Part shown: positions 56,541-64,000 of the stretch, one piece after another
How positions within the stretch are numbered: position 1 is the stretch's first letter
Layout of the letters: each line of letters begins with the position of its first letter
Origin: Phenylobacterium sp. CCH9-H3
Lineage (GTDB): Bacteria; Pseudomonadota; Alphaproteobacteria; Caulobacterales; Caulobacteraceae
Direction of reading: 5' to 3'
Assembly: GCF_001557235.1 (NCBI RefSeq)
Contig: NZ_LSJI01000118.1
Location: 5,450-69,449, forward strand
DNA length: 64,000 nt
Translations under genes and position numbers: made by a program
Notes under the pieces: model-generated
What the model was told of the DNA's origin: nothing
Seen by the model: only the letters and a program-made list of their open reading frames with translations
Databases searched by the model: none

Positions 56541-57505
56541 TTGCGGTGCAGCAGTTCGACCACCTGGGGCTCGACCGCGGCGATGTCCTGCTCGAACTTC
56601 AGGATCACGTTCAGGGTGTCACGCACCACCTCGGGCGCCAGGCTGCCGGCGTGCAGCAGGACCAGGGCGCGGGCCCAGTCCACGGTCTCCGAGATCGAGG
56701 GCGACTTGCGCAGGTCCAGGGTCCGCAGGGTCTGCACGAAGCCCACCAGCTCACGCGTCAGCTTCGCCTCGATGCCCGGCACGCGGCTGGCCACGATCCG
56801 CTCCTCCAGCGCCGCCTCGGGCAGGGGGATATGCAGGTGCAGGCAGCGGCGCTTCAGGGCGTCGCCCAGGTCGCGGACATTGTTCGAGGTCAGGAACACC
56901 AGCGGCGGCGTTTTGGCCTTCAGCACGCCCAGTTCCGGCACCGAGACCTGGTAGGCCGACAGCACCTCCAGCAGGAACGCCTCGAACGCCTCGTCCGACT
57001 TGTCCACCTCGTCGATCAGCAGGACGCAGCCGTCGTCCTCGCGCAGCGCCTTCATCAGCGGCCGCGGTTCCAGGAACGGCTCGGAGAAGAACAGGTCGCC
57101 CATGCCATGCAGGCGATCCATGGCTGCGTCCATGTCGGGCGCGTCGGCCAGGGTCTCGCCCATCCGGTCCTTGAGGATCTGGGTGTAGAGCAGCTGCTTG
57201 CCGTACTTCCACTCGTACAGCGCCTTGGACTCGTCCAGGCCCTCGTAGCACTGCATCCGGATCAGCGGCAGGCCGAGCAAGGTGGCGGTGGAGAGCGCCA
57301 GCTCGGTCTTGCCGACGCCGGCCGAGCCTTCCACCAGGATCGGCTTCTCCAGCTTCACGGCCATGAAGAGGGCGGTCGCGATCCGGCGCGAGGCGATGTA
57401 GCCGACCGAGCCCAGGCCCTCGATCAGGGCGTCGACGGAGACCAGCGGGTCGGCGGCGTTGGCCGCCGCCGCCGGAGGAGAAATGGTCAAAACAGGGTCT
57501 TTCAA
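56537..57505 (-). CDS. MoxR/CoxD-type AAA+ ATPase
   Basis: An AAA+ ATPase of about 322 residues. Walker A is GSAGVGKTELALS, Walker B LLIDEVDKSDEAFE, sensor 1 TSNNVRDLGDALKRRC. It belongs to the MoxR group, which remodels or matures metal enzymes together with a vWA protein. The frame is open to 57586 with only TTG starts. The first recognisable family residues come after the start given here, and no strong ribosome site decides. It follows the ALDH7 gene and is coupled to the CoxE-like gene. Confidence 0.88.
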   Translation of the reverse strand: MKDPVLTISPPAAAANAADPLVSVDALIEGLGSVGYIASRRIATALFMAVKLEKPILVEGSAGVGKTELALSTATLLGLPLIRMQCYEGLDESKALYEWKYGKQLLYTQILKDRMGETLADAPDMDAAMDRLHGMGDLFFSEPFLEPRPLMKALREDDGCVLLIDEVDKSDEAFEAFLLEVLSAYQVSVPELGVLKAKTPPLVFLTSNNVRDLGDALKRRCLHLHIPLPEAALEERIVASRVPGIEAKLTRELVGFVQTLRTLDLRKSPSISETVDWARALVLLHAGSLAPEVVRDTLNVILKFEQDIAAVEPQVVELLHRK

Positions 57506-57608
57506 AATGAAGGTCTGAAAGCCCGATTGTGCCAAGGCCGCGCCAGCGAGGCAAACGCCCGTTTGACGCGTGCTTCTCCCCCGCAATGCAGGGGAGAGAG
57601 CCCTATCG

Positions 57609-59132
57609 TTAGACGTCGAAGGTCACGCCCTGGGCCAGCGGCAGGGTCTTGCCGTAGTTCAGGGTGTTGGTGGCCCGGCGCATGTAGGCCTTCCAGGAGT
57701 CGGAGCCCGCCTCGCGGCCGCCACCCGTCTCCTTTTCGCCGCCGAACGCCCCGCCGATCTCGGCGCCCGAGGGGCCGATGTTGACGTTGGCGATGCCGCA
57801 GTCCGAGCCGCGGCCCGAGATGAACAGCTCAGCCTCGCGCATGTCGTTGGTGAAGATCGACGACGACAGGCCCTGGGGCACGTCGTTCTGCAGGGCGATG
57901 GCCTCGTCCAGGTCGCGGTACTTCATGACGTAGAGGATCGGGGCGAAGGTCTCGCGCTTCACCACCTCGGCCTGGCTGTCCATCTCCACCAGGGCGGGAC
58001 GCGCATAGAAGGCCTCGCCCATCTCGACGCGCTCGCCGCCGGTGACCTTGCCGCCCGCCGCCTTGGCGTCGGCCAGGGCCTTCTGCATCAGCTCGAAGCC
58101 CTGGGCGTCGATCAGCGGGCCGACAAGCGTCCCGGCTTCGCGCGGATCACCCACCTTCACCGAGCCGTAGGCCGCCTTCAGGCGGGGCAGGAAGGCGTCG
58201 TACTGGCTTTCGTGCACGAACAGGCGGCGCAGAGTCGTGCAGCGCTGGCCGGCGGTGCCCATGGCCGCGAACGCCACGCCCCGCAGGGCCAGGTCCAGGT
58301 CGGCGGTCGGGGCGATGATCGCCGCGTTGTTGCCGCCCAGTTCCAGCAGGGCGCGGGCGAACCGCTGCGCAAGCCGGGGACCGACGGCGCGGCCCATGGC
58401 CGTGGAACCGGTGGCGCTGATCAGCGGGACCTTCGGATGGTCGACCAGGGCTTCACCCACATCGCGGCCGCCGATCACCACCGACGACAGGCCGGCGGGG
58501 ACTTCGCCGAACTTGGCGCAGGCGCGATCGAACAGCGCCTGGACCGCCAGGGCCGTGAGCGGGGTCTTCTCCGAGGGCTTCCAGACGCAGGCGTCGCCGC
58601 AGACGAACGCCAGGGCCGAATTCCACGACCAGACGGCCACGGGGAAGTTGAAGGCCGAGATGACGCCGACGACGCCCAGCGGGTGCCAGGTTTCCATCAT
58701 CCGATGGTCCGGACGCTCGGTGGCGATGGTCAGGCCGAACAGCTGGCGCGACAGGCCGACGGCGTAGTCGCAGATGTCGATCATCTCCTGGACCTCGCCC
58801 AGGGACTCCGACGTCACCTTGCCGGCTTCCAGGGTGACGAGGGCGCCCAGGTCGGCCTTGGCCGCGCGCAGCTCTTCGCCCAGCAGGCGGACCAGCTCCC
58901 CGCGGCGGGGAGCCGGCACGTTGCGCCAGGCCAGGAAGGCGGCGTGGGCGGCTTCGATGGCCGCGTTCACGTCCGCCGGCGAGGCGTCGTGGACCTCAGC
59001 CATCACCTCGCCGGTGACCGGCGAGCGGACGGGGCGATTGCCGCCGGTCCAGAGGGCTTCGGCGACGCCCAGGCGGCTCAGGACGGCGGCGGCTTCCGCC
59101 GAGGCGGAGGTGATCTTGGCTTGGACGGTCAT
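57609..59132 (-). CDS. ALDH7-type aldehyde dehydrogenase (alpha-aminoadipate semialdehyde)
   Basis: A 507-residue aldehyde dehydrogenase of the ALDH7/antiquitin type. The catalytic cysteine is C298 in MGTAGQRCTTLRR and the general base E264 in LLELGGNNA. SAFNFPVAVWSWN and GGEKETGGGREAGSDSWK are ALDH7 marks. The enzyme oxidises alpha-aminoadipate semialdehyde (in equilibrium with piperideine-6-carboxylate) in lysine breakdown. It follows the saccharopine-dehydrogenase-like gene by four bases, which supports this pathway. Confidence 0.9.
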   Translation of the reverse strand: MTVQAKITSASAEAAAVLSRLGVAEALWTGGNRPVRSPVTGEVMAEVHDASPADVNAAIEAAHAAFLAWRNVPAPRRGELVRLLGEELRAAKADLGALVTLEAGKVTSESLGEVQEMIDICDYAVGLSRQLFGLTIATERPDHRMMETWHPLGVVGVISAFNFPVAVWSWNSALAFVCGDACVWKPSEKTPLTALAVQALFDRACAKFGEVPAGLSSVVIGGRDVGEALVDHPKVPLISATGSTAMGRAVGPRLAQRFARALLELGGNNAAIIAPTADLDLALRGVAFAAMGTAGQRCTTLRRLFVHESQYDAFLPRLKAAYGSVKVGDPREAGTLVGPLIDAQGFELMQKALADAKAAGGKVTGGERVEMGEAFYARPALVEMDSQAEVVKRETFAPILYVMKYRDLDEAIALQNDVPQGLSSSIFTNDMREAELFISGRGSDCGIANVNIGPSGAEIGGAFGGEKETGGGREAGSDSWKAYMRRATNTLNYGKTLPLAQGVTFDV

Positions 59133-59136
59133 GAGG

Positions 59137-60243
59137 CTACTCGGCGGCGGCGCGGAGAGGGAGGACGTCGGGGGCGTAATAGCGCCCGAACCGGTTCGAC
59201 AGGAAGGCGTGCAGCGGAATGTCTTCCTGGCGGATGAAGCCGCTCGAGGGGATCGACCTATCCGCCAGCATGTCCAGCACCGCGCAGATCGCGCCGGCGG
59301 TGGTGATCTGGATGGCGCTCTTCACCTCGCCGCCGATCTCCTGGGCATAGACCTTGTTGACGTAGGTCTCCTGCATCAGGTGGCCCTTCTTCATTCCGGA
59401 GACGGTGACGAAGACGATGACCACGTCCTGCATGGTCGCCGGGACCGAGTTCTCCAGGATGTCCTTGAAGACGTCGCGACGGTTGCGCAGGTTCAGGTCG
59501 TTCAGCAGCGCCTTCATGATCGCCGCGTGGCCCGGATAGCGGATGGTCTTGTAGTTCAGGTTCCGCACCTGGCCGTCGAGAGTGTGGCACAGGGTGCCCA
59601 GGCCGCCCGAGGTGTTGAAGGCCTCGTAGGTGACGCCGTCCAGGGCGAACTCTTCGCACTCTTCGAGCGCCGGGGTCTCGCGCAGCTTGCCGTTCACGAT
59701 GGCCTCGCACGGCTCGCAGTATTCGTTGATCACCCCATCCGTGGACCAGGTCAGGTTGTAGTTCAGGGCGTTCGAGGGATAGCGGGGCAGGGCGCCGACC
59801 CGCAGGCGCACGTCGTGCAGCTGGTCGAAATGCTTGATCAGGTCCCAGGCGGCGATGGTGATGAAGCCGGGAGCCAGGCCGCATTGGGGGATGAAGGCGG
59901 TCTTGGAATCCTTGGCCAGCTCGCGGACGATACGGCTGGCGGCCACGTCCTCGGTCAGGTCCAGATAGTGCGCGCCGGCGGCCTTGGCGGCCCGGGCGAC
60001 GGCGGTGGTCAGGTGGTAGGGCGCGCAGTTCACCACGGCGAAGCAGCCGGCGAGCTTCGCGGCCAGGGCGCCGGACTCGTCGATGGCCATGGCGGCGGTG
60101 GTCACGCGGTCGCGGCCGGCGAACTCGGCCAGGGCCTCGGCCGACTGGTCGATCAGGACGACCTCGTAGGCGCCCGACCCCACCAGCAGGTCCACCACGG
60201 TCGAACCGATCTTGCCGGCTCCGACGACTGCCACCTTGCGCAT
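59137..60243 (-). CDS. Saccharopine dehydrogenase-family protein (lysine 6-dehydrogenase-like)
   Basis: A 368-residue enzyme with the N-terminal Rossmann motif VAVVGAGKIGSTVVDLL and the family body (FIPQCGLAPGFITIAAWDL, GLGTLCHTLDGQV). Single-domain proteins of this size next to ALDH7 genes include L-lysine 6-dehydrogenase, which forms piperideine-6-carboxylate. A strong GGAGGAA ribosome site supports the ATG. The Lrp-type regulator diverges from it. Assignment to lysine rather than saccharopine is inference. Confidence 0.88.
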   Translation of the reverse strand: MRKVAVVGAGKIGSTVVDLLVGSGAYEVVLIDQSAEALAEFAGRDRVTTAAMAIDESGALAAKLAGCFAVVNCAPYHLTTAVARAAKAAGAHYLDLTEDVAASRIVRELAKDSKTAFIPQCGLAPGFITIAAWDLIKHFDQLHDVRLRVGALPRYPSNALNYNLTWSTDGVINEYCEPCEAIVNGKLRETPALEECEEFALDGVTYEAFNTSGGLGTLCHTLDGQVRNLNYKTIRYPGHAAIMKALLNDLNLRNRRDVFKDILENSVPATMQDVVIVFVTVSGMKKGHLMQETYVNKVYAQEIGGEVKSAIQITTAGAICAVLDMLADRSIPSSGFIRQEDIPLHAFLSNRFGRYYAPDVLPLRAAAE

Positions 60244-60293
60244 AGAGTTCCTCCCTCTGGATGGCCGTAAGAATCCCCCTTTGCCCGGCCACA

Positions 60294-60334
60294 TTCAATT
60301 GGCGCCCCGGCGATATGCGGGCTTAAATTGGGCG
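60294..60334. promoter_or_regulatory. Lrp-like direct repeats in the divergent promoter
   Basis: TTCAATTGGCG (60294-60304) and TTAAATTGGGCG (60323-60334) are similar and about 29 bases apart, near three helix turns. They lie between the regulator gene and the lysine-catabolic operon, where an Lrp/AsnC octamer would bind. Candidate only. Confidence 0.4.
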
Positions 60335-60362
60335 GATCGCCGACTGATTATGCGGAACGCCG

Positions 60363-60788
60363 ATGGACGACCTTGACGAGCACCTGCTGGCCCGCCTGCG
60401 CGACAACGCCCGCGCCCCGGTGGCCGAATTGGCGCGCGCCCTGGGCCTCTCGCGCACCACCGTGCAGAGCCGCCTGGCCAAGCTGGAGCGTTCGGGGATC
60501 ATAGCCGGCTACGCGGTAAGGCTGGCCGGCGCCTACGAAGCGGGCCGGGTCCACGCCTTCATCATGCTGACGGTCGAGCCCAAGCAGGCGGCGGCGGTGA
60601 CCTCGGCGCTGAAGCGGATGCCGGGCGTGCGGCGCCTGCAGTCGGTCAGCGGCCCCTTCGACCTGATCGCCACGGTAGAGGCGGCCGGCGTGGCCGAGAT
60701 GGACGCCATCATCGACGAGATCGGCGCGGTGAAGGGCGTCGAGCGCACCAACACCTCCCTCGTCCTCTCCACCAAGTTCGACCGCTGA
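60363..60788 (+). CDS. Lrp/AsnC family regulator
   Basis: A 141-residue regulator. The N-terminal helix-turn-helix (VAELARALGLSRTTVQSRLAKLERSG) and the C-terminal RAM domain (AFIMLTVEPKQAAAVTSALK, VSGPFDLIATVEA) are complete. It diverges from the saccharopine-dehydrogenase-like gene and is the likely regulator of that operon, probably responding to lysine or an intermediate. The TGA stop overlaps the PIG-L start (TGATG). Confidence 0.92.
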   Translation: MDDLDEHLLARLRDNARAPVAELARALGLSRTTVQSRLAKLERSGIIAGYAVRLAGAYEAGRVHAFIMLTVEPKQAAAVTSALKRMPGVRRLQSVSGPFDLIATVEAAGVAEMDAIIDEIGAVKGVERTNTSLVLSTKFDR

Positions 60789-61543
60789 TGGCCCGGGTCC
60801 TCGCCGTCCACGCCCATCCGGACGACGTCGAGATCCTGATGAGCGGCACGCTGGCTCTGCTCGCAGCGCGAGGCCATTCGATCCGCATCGTCACCGCCAC
60901 CGCGGGCGAAGGGGGATCGGCCGAGTTCGATCCTGCAGAGACCGGCCGCATCCGCCAGGCCGAGGCCGCCGCCGCGGCCGCGCTGATCGGGGCCGACTAT
61001 CGGTGTCTGGGCTTTCCCGATCTCGGCGTGTTCAACGACGACGCGTCCCGGCGCGCCGTCACCGAGCTCATCCGCTGGGCCGCGCCGGACGTGGTGATCA
61101 CCGCCTCGCCCGCCGACTACCACCCCGACCACGAGGCCATCGGCATCCTCGTCCGCGACGCCTGCTTCGCCGCGCCGGTGGCCAACTACCGAACCGGCCC
61201 GTCGCCGGCCCTCAGCGCGATCCCGGCCCTCTACTTCGCCGACGCCATCGGCGGGCGGGACCGCGACGGCGTCCGGCTGCAACGGGATTTCGGCGTGGAC
61301 ATCGCCGCCGCCTTCGCCACCAAGCGCGCCATGCTGGCGGAGCACCGCAGCCAGGCGGCCTGGGTCATGAAGCAGCACGGCATCTCCGACCTCGGCGCCG
61401 ACATGGAGGCCTGGAGCCGGCGCGTGGGCGCCGACTTCGGCGTGGACCTGGCCGAGGGCTTCCGCCAGTACCGCCACACGCCCTATCCGAAGGCGCCCGC
61501 CCTACAGGACCTCGTCGGCGAGGCGCTGCTCGCCAAGCCCTGA
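60788..61543 (+). CDS. PIG-L family deacetylase
   Basis: A 251-residue protein with HPDDVE at residues 10-15, which binds zinc and provides the catalytic aspartate, and YHPDHEA downstream with the further zinc histidine. The family removes acetyl groups from N-acetylglucosamine-type sugars or related substrates such as bacillithiol and mycothiol precursors. Translation is coupled to the Lrp gene. Its end overlaps the convergent oxidoreductase gene by 42 bases. Confidence 0.92.
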   Translation: MARVLAVHAHPDDVEILMSGTLALLAARGHSIRIVTATAGEGGSAEFDPAETGRIRQAEAAAAAALIGADYRCLGFPDLGVFNDDASRRAVTELIRWAAPDVVITASPADYHPDHEAIGILVRDACFAAPVANYRTGPSPALSAIPALYFADAIGGRDRDGVRLQRDFGVDIAAAFATKRAMLAEHRSQAAWVMKQHGISDLGADMEAWSRRVGADFGVDLAEGFRQYRHTPYPKAPALQDLVGEALLAKP

Positions 61544-62695
61544 ACGGGCGGCGTCGTAGCGCGCCCACATCGGCCCGCATTCCACCACCTGGCGCGCCTC
61601 CATCGCCCGGTCGATGGCCATCACCGTCAGGCCGGCCTCCATCGACTCGTATGGCGAGACCGGAAACGCTGCGCGGCCCTCCAGGGCGGCCAGCAGGTCC
61701 CGCGCCATGGCCTGGTCGGCGCCGTTGTGTGCGTCGGCGGTGACGCCGCCATACTCGATCTTCTCCGGCCTGCCGCGGAACAGGGCCCGTCGGACCATCA
61801 GCTTGTTGCGGACCAGGTCGGCGATCAGGGTTCCCTCGGTCCCCGCCACGTACCACCGCCGCTCGGTCAGCGCGGTATGGCTGTTGGCGTGGAAGCTCAG
61901 GCGCACGTCGTTGGCGTATTCCACGATGGCCACCTGGTGGTCGGTGACGTCCATGTCGGACTGGAAGGCGTCGTTCGCGCCGGCCCAGCCGGCGTCGCGC
62001 AGGGCATAGGCGGCCGAGCCGTCCTCCCAGGCGCGCGGTGGGTCGACCCGCTCGGCGGTGAAGATCTTCCGGCCGCCGAAGCTGGCCACCCGCGCGGGCC
62101 GCGCCCCGACCATCCGGCCGAACACGTCGAAGTCGTGGACCACCTTGTCGAGGAGGTAGCTTCCGCCCCACTCCTGACGGCGCCGCCAGTTGCGGGCCAG
62201 GTAGCCGCCGTGCTCGGGCGGCAGGTGTTCGGTGGCGTCGATGGAGACGAGCTCGCCCAGCTCTCCGCTGTCGATCCGCGCCAGCACGTCCCGCACGATC
62301 GGCAGGGAGCGCATGACCAGGCCCACGTGGACCGGCGGGGCCGCCTTGTCCGCGAGGCGGCGCGCAAGGGCAGCGGTCTCGTCCTCGGTGCGGACGATCG
62401 GCTTCTCGGCGAAGATCGGCACGCCCTGGTCCAGTGCGAACGCCAGGTGCTCGAAGTGCAGGTGGTTCGGCGCGCCCAGCATCAGCAGGTCGAACGGCCC
62501 GCCTTTCATCAGCTCGGCCGGCGTGGCGAAGGATCGTCCCAAGGGGATGCCCGCCGCCGCCAGAATCGGCTGGCCCACCGGCTGTGGATCCACGTAGCCG
62601 GCCAGGTCCAGGCTCCAGCCCACTTCCTGCATGGCGGCGAGCACGTGGGCGATGCGTTGGCCAAGGCCGATGACGCCGATGCGATAGGTGGTCAT
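61502..62695 (-). CDS. Gfo/Idh/MocA family oxidoreductase
   Basis: A 397-residue NAD(P)-dependent enzyme. IGVIGLGQRIAHVL is the nucleotide-binding loop and VPIFAEKPIVRTED the family's EKP motif. The C-terminal alpha/beta domain has GSYLLDKVVHDFDVFGRM with the catalytic-type lysine/aspartate/histidine set. These proteins oxidise or reduce sugars and inositols. The neighbouring deacetylase suggests amino-sugar or glycoside metabolism, but the genes run in opposite directions. The frame opens far upstream; the ATG at MTTYRIGVIG was chosen. Confidence 0.9.
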   Translation of the reverse strand: MTTYRIGVIGLGQRIAHVLAAMQEVGWSLDLAGYVDPQPVGQPILAAAGIPLGRSFATPAELMKGGPFDLLMLGAPNHLHFEHLAFALDQGVPIFAEKPIVRTEDETAALARRLADKAAPPVHVGLVMRSLPIVRDVLARIDSGELGELVSIDATEHLPPEHGGYLARNWRRRQEWGGSYLLDKVVHDFDVFGRMVGARPARVASFGGRKIFTAERVDPPRAWEDGSAAYALRDAGWAGANDAFQSDMDVTDHQVAIVEYANDVRLSFHANSHTALTERRWYVAGTEGTLIADLVRNKLMVRRALFRGRPEKIEYGGVTADAHNGADQAMARDLLAALEGRAAFPVSPYESMEAGLTVMAIDRAMEARQVVECGPMWARYDAARSGLGEQRLADEVL

Positions 62696-62760
62696 GCCCG
62701 GATGATGCCGCCGCTGGGTTCGCGCGTCATCCTTCTCGCGCGCAGGCCCCTCCCGGGTGG

Positions 62761-63846
62761 CTATTTTCGGCGTGGCCGGGCCAGATCCATTCCGGCCGCC
62801 GCGAGCCTGCCCGCGCGATCGGCCTCCACGCCCTCGAGCAGCGCGCGCGCCGCGTTCCTCACTTCCTCCTGGATGCAGAGGTCGGCGTCGAGTTCCTCGT
62901 GGTTTCCCGCATAGGGCTTCCAGTAGCCGATATAGCGGTCGAGCTCGGCGCGGGGCCCCGCCGGGCAGAGGTCCATGAAGCACAGCCAATCGTGGATGGA
63001 GCGGCGGACGTTCTCGGCGCCCTCGACGTCACCGTGGACGACGCAGGCGAACAGGCGTCCCGAAAGGTGGCCGGGGTAGTCCCACCCTTCCAGCTCGATC
63101 CGCTTGGCCGCCCGAGCGTCCTTGCCATGGGTGCGGGTGGGGTCTGGGTTACCGCCATCGGCGCAGACCAGCCGGTCCATCATCAGCTTCAGCGGCGACG
63201 TGGGCGAATACCAGTTCACCGGCGTCACGATCATGATCCCATGGGCTTCGACCCACATGGGATAGATCTCCGCCATCCAGTCCTGCGTCTGGCCTAGAGC
63301 ATGGTTCGGATAGCAGGAGCAGGGCCAGTGGCAGAGCGCGGGAGCCGTCGAGAAGCACGCCTTGCAGGGGTGAATGTGGCGCCCGTACTCCGAGGACAGG
63401 CGTGACAGGTCCAGCACCTTGACGTCGGTGTTGTCCGCCGCCTGGAAGATATCCAGCGCCATTTCCGCGAAGCGCCAGGACTTGGACATCTCGCCGGGAC
63501 AGGTGTGTTCGCTGCGCGAAGACGCGTTGACGATGAGGAAGCGTTTGGGGCCCGCCTTGTCTTCGTGACGCGCCTGGGCCTCCAGAACCGCCTCGCGAGC
63601 CGCGAGCCAGTCGACCGACAGGTCGTACTCCGGGTCCGCGAATTCCGGCCCGGCCTTGCGGGTCGTCGGCGCCTTGCGATGGTTCGAATAGGCGTCCCAC
63701 GCCACGCCGGCGATCCGCTCCAGCTCCGCATCCAGGGCGCGGAACGCAGGGTCGGCGAACTGCTCAAGATAGCGGGCGCGGAATTCGGCTTCCGAGAGCT
63801 TCGGGTCCGGCATCCCCTTGCGAGGCTCAGGAGCTTGGATCGCCAT
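62761..63846 (-). CDS. Cysteine-rich flavodoxin-fold NAD(P)H oxidoreductase
   Basis: A 361-residue protein. Residues 1-100 are a charged helical extension of unknown role. The flavodoxin-like fold follows: FLIVNASSRSEHTC binds the FMN phosphate, and IMIVTPVNWYSPTSPLKLMMDRL is typical of NADPH-dependent FMN reductases. Between them HPCKACFSTAPALCHWPCSC holds cysteines 161, 164, 172, 176 and 178, a density that suggests an iron-sulfur cluster like iron-sulfur flavoproteins. The ATG used has a weak ribosome site; a second ATG lies 11 codons later. Confidence 0.82.
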   Translation of the reverse strand: MAIQAPEPRKGMPDPKLSEAEFRARYLEQFADPAFRALDAELERIAGVAWDAYSNHRKAPTTRKAGPEFADPEYDLSVDWLAAREAVLEAQARHEDKAGPKRFLIVNASSRSEHTCPGEMSKSWRFAEMALDIFQAADNTDVKVLDLSRLSSEYGRHIHPCKACFSTAPALCHWPCSCYPNHALGQTQDWMAEIYPMWVEAHGIMIVTPVNWYSPTSPLKLMMDRLVCADGGNPDPTRTHGKDARAAKRIELEGWDYPGHLSGRLFACVVHGDVEGAENVRRSIHDWLCFMDLCPAGPRAELDRYIGYWKPYAGNHEELDADLCIQEEVRNAARALLEGVEADRAGRLAAAGMDLARPRRK

Positions 63847-64000
63847 GTTTCGGCGAACGGCTGCGCTCCCCGCGGGTTCCGCCCGCGTCGCGCAGGCCAG
63901 CCGCGTCGCGCGGTCGCGTTCGGCATAGGTATCGGATTTTCCGCACTTTTACCCGGCTTCAACGAACCCGGTTCAGATTGGCGGGAGGAAGGCTCCACGC

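Overview
The window is high-GC DNA with genes packed on both strands. It reads as an alphaproteobacterium of the Caulobacteraceae, possibly Phenylobacterium (inference). Supporting signs are the atpHAG order, a RegBA/SCO cluster, MmcB, several PEPxxWA-CTERM proteins, HWE-type sensor kinases and many short-chain dehydrogenase and acyl-CoA genes. No rRNA, tRNA or CRISPR was seen.

Region by region. 1-2.9 kb: the end of a DUF1330 gene and a two-gene unit of a D-aminoacylase-type amidohydrolase and a TauD-type dioxygenase. 3.2-10.3 kb: a visibly AT-richer block that looks acquired. It starts with an IS1380-family transposase remnant and carries a GMC oxidoreductase, SDR, acyl-CoA ligase, DUF35 protein and a thiolase-like protein without the usual cysteine. 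At its right edge atpD is cut after about 14 recognisable codons, while atpG, atpA and atpH are intact. 13.5-30.4 kb: secreted proteins, a class A penicillin-binding protein, TonB receptor, Ada, PHB depolymerase, the SCO/RegB/RegA redox cluster, MmcB, lipocalin, a ferritin-like diiron protein, MgtC and YebC.

30.4-40.8 kb: two paralogous choice-of-anchor-A PEP-CTERM proteins, a lipid or xenobiotic metabolism group (phosphatase, SDR, hydrolase, quinone oxidoreductase), a sugar aminotransferase-like gene, an amidohydrolase and a second acyl-CoA ligase. 40.8-45.3 kb: DUF2177, a Cfa-like methyltransferase and DUF1295 diverge from an FAD amine-oxidase-like protein and DUF1365. This is a lipid-modification set related to fatty-acid methylation clusters of the singlet-oxygen response. 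46-49.3 kb: LemA, two TPM-domain genes joined by an apparent deletion, and an HWE histidine kinase.

49.4-57.5 kb: a two-subunit molybdenum hydroxylase (IorAB type), tandem GPH-family transporters and a MoxR/CoxE-type ATPase and vWA pair. 57.6-60.8 kb: a probable lysine catabolic operon (lysine 6-dehydrogenase-like and ALDH7) with a divergent Lrp regulator. 60.8-63.8 kb: a PIG-L deacetylase, a Gfo/Idh/MocA oxidoreductase and a cysteine-rich flavodoxin-fold protein.

The strongest points for follow-up are the broken atp operon at the island edge, the cysteine-less thiolase/DUF35 pair, a hairpin that buries the ribosome site of a PEP-CTERM gene, a 24-codon ORF coupled between regB and regA, the TPM gene fusion, and several clean palindromic operators.
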